Shown here: positions 31,367 through 37,194 of the stretch, piece by piece
Layout: every line of letters starts with the position of its first letter
Position numbering within the stretch: position 1 is the first letter of the stretch
From: DATJPD01 sp036394195
GTDB lineage: Bacteria; Pseudomonadota; Alphaproteobacteria; CACIAM-22H2
Reading direction: 5' to 3'
DNA: 37,194 nucleotides
NCBI GenBank assembly: GCA_036394195.1
Contig: DASWFO010000002.1
Span: forward strand, 1-37,194
Notes under the pieces: model-generated
Told to the model about the DNA's origin: nothing
What the model saw: only the letters and a program-made list of their open reading frames with translations
Database searches by the model: none
Translations under genes and position numbers: made by a program

Positions 31367-32221
31367 ATGGACCAAGTGAATACAGCGACGGCTTCCGTAG
31401 TGGACCCGAAAAAGGAACTTCGATCGCTGGCGGCGACCGCCTGGGAAGATCTCGCGGGCGGGCTTCGGAAAACGCAATTGTGGGGGCGAATCGGCTGGCT
31501 TGACGTCAAACGCCGGTATCGTCGAACAATGCTCGGCGCGTTCTGGAGCTCGATCACGCTCGCCGTTTATACGGGGTCGGTCGGCATTGTCGGCGCCGGA
31601 CTGTTTCACCAGAACATCCACAATTATCTGCCGTACCTGATCAGCGGCATGATCGTCTGGACGCTGCTCTCGCTGATCATAAACGAGGCCTGCACCTTAT
31701 TTGTCGCCGGCCACGCGCTGTTTCGGAACGTCCGCTTCGAATATTCGATCCTGGCCTATGCGTTGGTGTGGCGGAATTTCATCGTTTTTCTGCACAACAT
31801 GGCCGTCTACGCCCTGGTCGTCGCGGTGCTGCGGCCTGAACTTCTGCTCGACCCGACGCTTCTCCTAGCCATCCCGGGGCTGATCCTCGTCCTCGTCAAC
31901 GGCGTCTGGATTGCCCTTCTGATCGGATTGCTCTGTCTGCGCTTCCGCGACATCCAGCAGCTCGTCCAAACCGTCATACAGATCCTGACATTGGTTACCC
32001 CGATCTTCTGGTCGGCTGACGGGTTGACTGGTCTTCGCCAGCTCGTGTTCGTCCAGCTGAATCCGGTATACCGCATGATCGAAATCGTTCGGGCGCCGCT
32101 CCTCGGCCAGATCCCGACGAGCTCCGACTACCTCGCTGCCCTGGGCATAACCATCGCCGGGTGGTCCTTGAGCTACTGGATGTTCCAGAATTTCCGCAAG
32201 CGGATCGCCTACTGGAGCTAA
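31367..32221 (+). CDS. ABC-2 type polysaccharide export permease (Wzm/KpsM family)
   Basis: A 284-aa inner-membrane protein with six hydrophobic segments, the membrane half of an ABC transporter that exports completed O-antigen, capsule or similar glycans. Family features are the cytoplasmic entry WLDVKRRYRRTMLGAFWSSI, then LPYLISGMIVWTLLSLIINE, LFRNVRFEYSILAY, LLCLRFRDIQQLVQTVIQ, LTLVTPIFWS and LNPVYRMIEIVRAPLLG. No ATP-binding subunit (Wzt/KpsT) is in the window, so it must lie further downstream or elsewhere. It is the first structural gene after the ops-like leader. Confidence 0.92.
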   Translation: MDQVNTATASVVDPKKELRSLAATAWEDLAGGLRKTQLWGRIGWLDVKRRYRRTMLGAFWSSITLAVYTGSVGIVGAGLFHQNIHNYLPYLISGMIVWTLLSLIINEACTLFVAGHALFRNVRFEYSILAYALVWRNFIVFLHNMAVYALVVAVLRPELLLDPTLLLAIPGLILVLVNGVWIALLIGLLCLRFRDIQQLVQTVIQILTLVTPIFWSADGLTGLRQLVFVQLNPVYRMIEIVRAPLLGQIPTSSDYLAALGITIAGWSLSYWMFQNFRKRIAYWS

Positions 32222-32243
32222 CGATCCAATCCGAGCCAACTCT

Positions 32244-33290
32244 GTGATCGCTTCACGAAAATTGCAGGAGGCGGCGGTGCTCGCCGGGCTCGCGCGCGGT
32301 GCTGCCCGCGCCGTGCGGCAGGGTCTCTATCGCGGCGAAGCCGATCACCAGAGCTGGATGGCGTGCCTTCATCTGCATTGTCGGACCAATGGCCGCTCGA
32401 CCGAGCTTCTCAGGCGCGTGATGAAAATTCTAAGGCCGTCTCCGGCACCGCTCCGCCCGTTTGAGAGCATGCTCGGCCGGTTCGATGTTCAAGGCGTGCG
32501 GACCATCGCGGAGCAAATTCGAACAGACGGGTACTACGTCTTCAAGGAGCGTATTCCGGACTCGGTCTGCAATCAAATCGCCGCGGCGGCTCGATCGACC
32601 GAGGGCCTGCCGGGGCGCAATCCTGAGAAGCCCCAGCCTATGGCTATCTTTGATCCCGCCAATCCCGACGCTTCCGTTTACGACATCCCCGAGGCCAGGA
32701 TATGGCAGATCCCCGGCTACCAGCGGATCATTGCCGATCCGATCTTCGTCAACCTGAGTCAGGCCTATTTCGGCGCGGCTTCGGTCCTGAAGCAGGTGAA
32801 CCTGTGGTGGTCCGGAGCCGTCGGCGGACAGGCGGATACCAACGCGGCGCAACTCTTTCACTTCGACTTCGATCCGGCGCCGATCTGGTTGAAGTTTTTC
32901 ATCTACCTCTCCGATGTCACGCCGGCAACCGGTCCCCATGTTTTTGTCAAAGGATCGCACCGGCTTCGCCAACCCAGAGCGTCCGAAATCCTGTCGCGCG
33001 GCTATGTGCGGATCAGCGACGAGGACATCGCTGAAGCCTACGGTCGCGAGAACATCGTCGAATTATCGGGCCCAAAGGGGACGGTGTTCGCGGTCGACAC
33101 CATCGGCTTCCACAAAGGCAAGCCGCCCGAGACCGGCTTTCGGCTTTTGGCTCAGCTCGAATATGCAACCCCCCTGTTCGTTGCATCTGTATCCGACCCG
33201 CTGCCATTGCCGGCGAATGCCGAGCCGCAATTGCTGGCGACGCGAAAGGCCTATCCGTGGGCCTTCGCGCGCTTCCCGATATCGGTCTAA
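32244..33290 (+). CDS. Phytanoyl-CoA dioxygenase (PhyH) family Fe(II)/2-oxoglutarate oxygenase
   Basis: A 348-aa protein with the jelly-roll oxygenase motif: iron ligands His206 and Asp208 in LFHFDFDPAPIW, distal His290 in GFHKGKPP, and Arg300 in GFRLLAQLEY as the 2-oxoglutarate anchor. VTPATGPHVFVKGSHR is also typical of PhyH proteins. The N-terminal 80 residues are basic and lack the fold. Members encoded in glycan clusters are thought to hydroxylate or oxidise a sugar, lipid or amino-acid side group; the substrate here is unknown. The start is GTG 32244, 22 nt after the permease gene; an ATG lies further inside, but GTG keeps the full frame. Confidence 0.86.
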   Translation: MIASRKLQEAAVLAGLARGAARAVRQGLYRGEADHQSWMACLHLHCRTNGRSTELLRRVMKILRPSPAPLRPFESMLGRFDVQGVRTIAEQIRTDGYYVFKERIPDSVCNQIAAAARSTEGLPGRNPEKPQPMAIFDPANPDASVYDIPEARIWQIPGYQRIIADPIFVNLSQAYFGAASVLKQVNLWWSGAVGGQADTNAAQLFHFDFDPAPIWLKFFIYLSDVTPATGPHVFVKGSHRLRQPRASEILSRGYVRISDEDIAEAYGRENIVELSGPKGTVFAVDTIGFHKGKPPETGFRLLAQLEYATPLFVASVSDPLPLPANAEPQLLATRKAYPWAFARFPISV

Positions 33291-33317
33291 ATCGAACTCA
33301 TCGCGCCGACGCGACTC

Positions 33318-34448
33318 ATGAGTGCCGGGCAAAACTCGTTGCGAAGCTACGTCGGCCGATGGTTTCGACCGCTCCTGCGCTCGCTTGACTGGCAGAATGA
33401 AGTGGTTCGTCGTTCGCGGCCGGGGCCGGCCGATGAGACGCCACCGCCCGCGGCAGTTGCGGCCGAAAACAGCGGTCCCTTCATATCGCACGCTGATCGG
33501 GTCTTCGGGCTCGACCATCTGTTTTCGATCGATCCGAGTGCGCGTCTCACCGTTCTCGACGTTGATGCCGGTTCACGCAGCACGATCCGGCTGGGGCGAG
33601 GCGTCTATATAGGGCGCCAAGTCGAGCTCGCGGCTGCCGGCGGCGGCAGCGTTCACGTCGACGACGATACATCCATTCAGGATGCTTCGATGATCTTCGG
33701 ACACGTGATCATCGGCGCGCATTGTCTCTTCGGCAAGTACGTGTTTATCGCGTCGCGAGGGCATCACTTCCAGGACCGTCCGGCATGGTTGATCCGTGAC
33801 CAGGACAGGTTGATGCTGGCGCATCTGCCGCCAGCCTTGGAGCTTCAGAAATCTCTCATACGGATAGAAGATGACTGCTGGGTGGGACAGTCGGTCTTTA
33901 TCTCACCCGGTGTTTACGTCGGGCGTGGCGCCGTGATCGGGACGAACGCGGTGGTCACCACAGATGTCGGCCCCTACGAGGTTCATGGCGGGGTGCCAAG
34001 CCGGAAGATCCGCTCGCGCCTGGCCTTCCAGCCCCCTCTGCTCGTCGACGCTCTACAGGAGGCGTCAATCCCCTATTTTTATCGCGGGTTTCGCCTGAGC
34101 CAGGAGAGCCTGGCCGGCAGCCGAAGGCACGGAATCGTCGAGGCACGCGCGCAGAGTTGCCTCGTCATGGCGCCGGGGCCGGGCTCTCGATTGAAGCTCA
34201 CCGGCACGCGCCTGGACCAAGTCGGCACGCTGCAATTGTATCTACGCGTCAACGGCACCGATTGCGGACGGCATCCCTTAGCTCCGGGACCTTTTGAGAT
34301 TGCCGTCGATGTGCCCGCGGCGGCGTCTGAGACAGACGAGAGCATCCCGCCGCCGCTTCGCTCATCGACCTATGTCGAGATCGAGATGAGCCCTTCGGGC
34401 GATTCACCGGCGCGCTACGGCATCAAAGCCGCGGCACTGAGCCACTAG
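33318..34448 (+). CDS. Left-handed beta-helix (hexapeptide) acyltransferase with C-terminal extension
   Basis: A 376-aa protein. Residues about 70-235 carry hexapeptide repeats of a left-handed beta-helix, as in maltose and LPS O-acetyltransferases: IRLGRGVYIGRQVEL, ASMIFGHVIIGAHCLFGKYV, RIEDDCWVGQSVFISPGVYV, and GAVIGTNAVVTTDVGPYEVH with the closing GGVPSRKIRSR. The His in ASRGHHFQ may be catalytic. The last 130 residues form a separate region, possibly a carbohydrate-binding or beta-sandwich domain (SRLKLTGTRLD, TLQLYLRVNG). It likely O- or N-acylates a glycan sugar. It is not an obvious LegH, which is shorter and PglD-like. legB follows after 7 nt. Confidence 0.85.
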   Translation: MSAGQNSLRSYVGRWFRPLLRSLDWQNEVVRRSRPGPADETPPPAAVAAENSGPFISHADRVFGLDHLFSIDPSARLTVLDVDAGSRSTIRLGRGVYIGRQVELAAAGGGSVHVDDDTSIQDASMIFGHVIIGAHCLFGKYVFIASRGHHFQDRPAWLIRDQDRLMLAHLPPALELQKSLIRIEDDCWVGQSVFISPGVYVGRGAVIGTNAVVTTDVGPYEVHGGVPSRKIRSRLAFQPPLLVDALQEASIPYFYRGFRLSQESLAGSRRHGIVEARAQSCLVMAPGPGSRLKLTGTRLDQVGTLQLYLRVNGTDCGRHPLAPGPFEIAVDVPAAASETDESIPPPLRSSTYVEIEMSPSGDSPARYGIKAAALSH

Positions 34449-34455
34449 AAAATCC

Positions 34456-35496
34456 GTGATCTCCTTAGACCTTCACCCAGAAGCCGATGCCCTCCGCGGC
34501 AAGCGCGTGCTTGTCACTGGCGCCGACGGCTTCATCGGCTCTCACCTGACCGAGGCCCTGGTTCGGGCCGGGATCACCGTGCGCGCGTTCGTGTTCTACA
34601 ATTCCTTCAACTCGTGGGGATGGCTCGACACGGCGGAACGCAGCCTGTGCGAGGACCTCGACGTCGTCGCCGGTGATATCCGCGATGCAAGCGGAGTGCG
34701 GTCGGCGATGCGGGATTGTGACGTCGTCCTTCACCTCGCGGCGCTGATTTCGATCCCGTTTTCCTACCGATCGCCTGAAGCTTTTGTCGACACCAATATC
34801 AAAGGCACCCTTAACGTGGTGACCGCCGCGCGTGAGCTTGGCACATCGCGCGTCATCGTCACCTCCACGAGTGAAGTCTACGGCACTGCGCAGATTGTAC
34901 CCATCAAGGAAGATCATCCGCTTCAGGGCCAATCGCCGTATTCGGCAACCAAAATCGCCGCCGATCAGATCGCGTTGTCGTACCACCGATCCTTCGGAAC
35001 CCCGGTCATGGTGCTTCGGCCTTTCAATACCTACGGTCCGCGCCAGTCGGCGCGGGCCGTCATACCGACCATAGCGACCCAGCTGTTGGCGGGTCAGCGC
35101 CGCCTGAAGCTCGGCGCCTTGCATCCGACACGCGATTTCTCGTTCGTCGCCGATACGGTCCGCGGCTTCGCCCGCGCCGCGGTCGCCGACGGCATCTTCG
35201 GCGAGACGATCAACATCGGATCCGGGTTCGAGATTTCGATCGGCGAGACGGCAAAAATGATCTCGGAGCTGCTCGGCGTCGAGGCCGATATCGACGCCGA
35301 TGAGGATCGGATCAGGCCAGCGGACAGCGAGGTCGAACAGCTGCTGGCCGGCATCGAAAAGGCGGAGCGCCTTCTGGACTGGCGGCCCCTGTATGGCGGC
35401 CGCGACGGATTCAAGCGCGGCCTGAAGGAAACCATCGATTGGTTCTCCGACCGCGCAAACCTCGTGCGATACAAGCACGACCGTTACAATATCTGA
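34456..35496 (+). CDS. legB: NAD-dependent 4,6-dehydratase of the legionaminic acid pathway
   Basis: LegB removes water from a nucleotide-linked GlcNAc (GDP-GlcNAc in Campylobacter) to give the 4-keto-6-deoxy sugar. The 346-aa short-chain dehydrogenase has the NAD motif VLVTGADGFIGSHLTEAL (G22, G25, G28), HLAALISIPFSY, the active-site STSEVYGTA and Y162-x3-K166 (SPYSATKIAADQ), and RPFNTYGPRQSARAVIPTI. The start is GTG 34456, 7 nt after the acyltransferase. The immediate presence of LegC and a LegG/NeuC-type epimerase downstream makes LegB more likely than other 4,6-dehydratases, though the nucleotide base used is not readable from sequence. Confidence 0.9.
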   Translation: MISLDLHPEADALRGKRVLVTGADGFIGSHLTEALVRAGITVRAFVFYNSFNSWGWLDTAERSLCEDLDVVAGDIRDASGVRSAMRDCDVVLHLAALISIPFSYRSPEAFVDTNIKGTLNVVTAARELGTSRVIVTSTSEVYGTAQIVPIKEDHPLQGQSPYSATKIAADQIALSYHRSFGTPVMVLRPFNTYGPRQSARAVIPTIATQLLAGQRRLKLGALHPTRDFSFVADTVRGFARAAVADGIFGETINIGSGFEISIGETAKMISELLGVEADIDADEDRIRPADSEVEQLLAGIEKAERLLDWRPLYGGRDGFKRGLKETIDWFSDRANLVRYKHDRYNI

Positions 35497-35532
35497 CCGG
35501 TGCTCGTGATGCCGGCACGCCTCACGCCAAAA

Positions 35533-36708
35533 ATGACGAGCACTCTCAATCCGCAGGACATTATCAGTCGCATCCGCGCCGTTCTGCCGCCCGGAGAAAC
35601 GAAGGCCGCGCTTCACGAGCCGCGATTCCACGGCAACGAGAAGCGCTATCTCGACAACTGCATCGACACGGGTTGGGTCTCGTATGGCGGTGCCTATGTG
35701 GAGAGGTTCGAGCGCGCGCTGGCGGAATGTTGTGGAGCCGCTCACGCCATTGCAGTCACCAGCGGAACGGTCGCGCTCCAGGTTGCTCTGCACGCCGGCG
35801 GCGTAAGCGCTGGCGATGAGGTCCTGGTCCCGGCTTTGACGTTCGTTGGAACCGCGAACGCCGTCGTCCATGCGGGTGCGGTTCCGCACTTCGTTGACTC
35901 AGAAGAGTCGACACTTGGGCTATGCCCAACCGCGCTCGCAGCCCATCTCGACAGCATTGGGGAAACGCGCGGCGATCATCTTTATAACCGCTCAACGGGG
36001 CGGCGGATCTCCGCCGTTCTTCCAGTTCACATTTTCGGCCATCCGGTCGATATGGATCCGCTAATGGCAGTCGCCGAGCGGTACAAATTGCTGGTGATCG
36101 AGGACGCGACCGAGGCCCTGGGCAGCCGCTACAAGTATCGGCCCTGCGGGTCGCTCGCGCCGCTGTCGATCCTCAGCTTTAACGGTAATAAGATCGCCAC
36201 CACGGGCGGCGGGGGTGCCATTCTCACGAGCGATGCTTCGCTCGCGCGCCACATCCGCCATATCACCACCACCGCCAAGAAGCCCCACCCTTGGGCATTC
36301 AATCATGACGCGGTGGCGTGGAATTTCCGGATGCCGAACATCAATGCGGCACTCGGCCTCGCTCAACTCGAGCAGCTCGCTACCGCGGTGGCGGCGAAAC
36401 GACGCTTGTGGAAGAGATACGCCGAGGCGTTTGCCACACTGCCCGGGGTGCGCGTTTTCTCCGAGTTGGCGGATGCGGAGAGCAACTATTGGCTCGTTTC
36501 GCTGCTGCTGGATCGTGGACGGGAAGATGCCCTGGAGCCCATCCTTGCCGCGACCAATGACGTGGGCCTGATGACCCGGCCGGCATGGACGCCAATGCAC
36601 CGCCTTCCGATGTATGAGAAAAATCCGCGGGCGCCCTTGCCGGTGACCGAAGATCTGGTGCGCCGTATCATAAACCTGCCGTCGAGCCCTTTCCTGTCGC
36701 CGCCATGA
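35533..36708 (+). CDS. legC: LegC-family PLP-dependent aminotransferase
   Basis: LegC transfers an amino group to C4 of the 4-keto sugar made by LegB. The protein (391 aa from ATG 35533) belongs to the DegT/DnrJ/EryC1 aminotransferases and follows the LegC pattern closely: LHEPRFHGNEKRYLDNCID, VTSGTVALQVALHAGGV, VPALTFVGTANAV, VLPVHIFGHPVDMDPL, VIEDATEALGS, then SFNGNKIATTGGGGAIL with Lys220 binding pyridoxal phosphate, and HITTTAKKPHPW. The frame is open to GTG 35500 and ATG 35509; ATG 35533 fits homologue lengths. Its stop overlaps the next start as ATGA. Confidence 0.91.
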   Translation: MTSTLNPQDIISRIRAVLPPGETKAALHEPRFHGNEKRYLDNCIDTGWVSYGGAYVERFERALAECCGAAHAIAVTSGTVALQVALHAGGVSAGDEVLVPALTFVGTANAVVHAGAVPHFVDSEESTLGLCPTALAAHLDSIGETRGDHLYNRSTGRRISAVLPVHIFGHPVDMDPLMAVAERYKLLVIEDATEALGSRYKYRPCGSLAPLSILSFNGNKIATTGGGGAILTSDASLARHIRHITTTAKKPHPWAFNHDAVAWNFRMPNINAALGLAQLEQLATAVAAKRRLWKRYAEAFATLPGVRVFSELADAESNYWLVSLLLDRGREDALEPILAATNDVGLMTRPAWTPMHRLPMYEKNPRAPLPVTEDLVRRIINLPSSPFLSPP

Positions 36709-37194
36709 AACGGCCGCTTGCCATTTGCGCCGTGTCCGGCGGACGGGCCGATTATGGTCTGCTGACCTGTCCGCTTCGCGCCGTCCGGTCCGATCCCGCA
36801 TTCACGCTCGACCTTGTGCTCACCGGCCAGCACCTGGATCGCGCTGCCGGCGATACCGCGGCGCGGGTCCGGGCGGATGGCTTTGAGATCGCCGCGGAGG
36901 TCGACATTGGCCTGGGCGAGGGGGACGACCCGGCGGCGGTGACGCGGGCCGCCGGCCGTGCGCTCGCTTCCATAGCTGACGTGCTGGCGCGGCTATCGCC
37001 CGACGTCGTTCTGCTGCTCGGCGACCGATACGAAATCCTCTGCTGCGCGATCGCCGCGACCATGGCGCGCATCCCGATCGCGCATATTGCCGGCGGGGAT
37101 GTTACAGAGGGCTCATTCGACGAGTCGTTCCGGCATGCGATCACCAAGATGGCGCATCTGCATTTTGTGACGAGCGAGGACGCCGCGCGGCGGG
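36705..37194 (+). CDS. legG: UDP-GlcNAc 2-epimerase (hydrolysing) family protein, LegG/NeuC type, partial
   Basis: The 163 visible codons match the N-terminal domain of hydrolysing sugar-nucleotide 2-epimerases: ICAVSGGRADYGLLTCPLRA, LVLTGQHLD, PDVVLLLGDRYEILCCAIAA, IPIAHIAGGDVTEGSFDESF and RHAITKMAHLHFVTSEDA. In the legionaminic acid pathway LegG releases 2,4-diacetamido-2,4,6-trideoxymannose, which LegI condenses with phosphoenolpyruvate. NeuC of the sialic acid pathway is a close relative; the preceding legB and legC favour LegG. ATG 36705 overlaps the legC stop. The gene runs off the right edge; about half is missing. Confidence 0.88.
   Translation, partial: MKRPLAICAVSGGRADYGLLTCPLRAVRSDPAFTLDLVLTGQHLDRAAGDTAARVRADGFEIAAEVDIGLGEGDDPAAVTRAAGRALASIADVLARLSPDVVLLLGDRYEILCCAIAATMARIPIAHIAGGDVTEGSFDESFRHAITKMAHLHFVTSEDAARR

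Noticed and set aside
34465..35889. A 474-codon minus-strand frame across legB and legC
   Set aside because: Antisense to two well-recognised enzymes; no motif and biased composition.
36377..36386. GCGGTAGC on the minus strand inside legC as a second ops element
   Set aside because: It lies within a coding region in the wrong orientation; it is kept as a measure of chance occurrence.
1..37194. Transposon, prophage, CRISPR, tRNA or rRNA genes
   Set aside because: No transposase, integrase, regular spaced repeats, or tRNA T-loop pattern was found by reading both strands; weak tRNA-like folds cannot be fully excluded without a covariance search.

Overview
The window is GC-rich DNA with dense genes and little intergenic space. 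It looks like the chromosome of an alphaproteobacterium, probably from the Rhodospirillales or a neighbouring order. This is inferred from gene content: divergent hemC/hemD and tsaD-gpsA-EVE genes, rsmB near a heparinase II/III-fold gene, lptD/lptE, and a PuuD-type urate hydroxylase. I see no tRNA, rRNA, CRISPR array, transposase or phage gene.

Left part (1-7069) is housekeeping. hemC and a hemD gene read leftwards. The hemD frame continues without a stop into a transmembrane segment and a coiled coil, and runs off the window. Rightwards lie a 173-aa protein of unknown function, tsaD, gpsA, an EVE-domain protein and a small Rieske ferredoxin. A reverse-strand puuD (membrane urate hydroxylase with a cytochrome c tail) sits between tsaD and gpsA, next to a complex palindromic intergenic repeat.

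Middle part (7070-13438) is the least explained block. A LuxR-type regulator with a receiver-like domain lacking the usual Asp is followed by an 837-aa protein of no family I recognise. Next comes a tandem paralogue of the same protein split into two genes (373 and 478 aa) that overlap as GTGA. The split falls at the linker between the two conserved halves. The intergenic gaps carry inverted and direct repeats. I consider this the best candidate for an undescribed system.

13439-23459: acs; a flippase-like membrane protein; a 63-aa small exported or membrane protein with a strong ribosome binding site; rsmB; convergent lptE and lptD; rpe; and a heparinase II/III-like protein. rsmB and lptE overlap at their stop codons.

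23460-29590: envelope glycosylation genes. A 45-aa one-helix protein and a GT-C-like membrane protein face a reverse operon of a YfhO-like membrane protein, a DPM1-like family 2 glycosyltransferase and a methyltransferase. The two units again meet stop codon to stop codon.

29591-37194: start of a surface-glycan operon. It begins after a control region with two identical-architecture palindromes (GTTCA-N5-TGAAC) 25 bp apart. A winged-helix protein fused to a sugar-nucleotide-binding-like Rossmann domain is translationally coupled to a NusG paralogue (RfaH-like). The leader behind them contains a near-perfect match to the ops element used by RfaH. Then come a Wzm-type ABC permease, a PhyH-type dioxygenase, a left-handed beta-helix acyltransferase, and legB, legC and a partial legG for a legionaminic-acid-type nonulosonic acid. 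The rest of the pathway and the ABC ATPase must lie outside the window.
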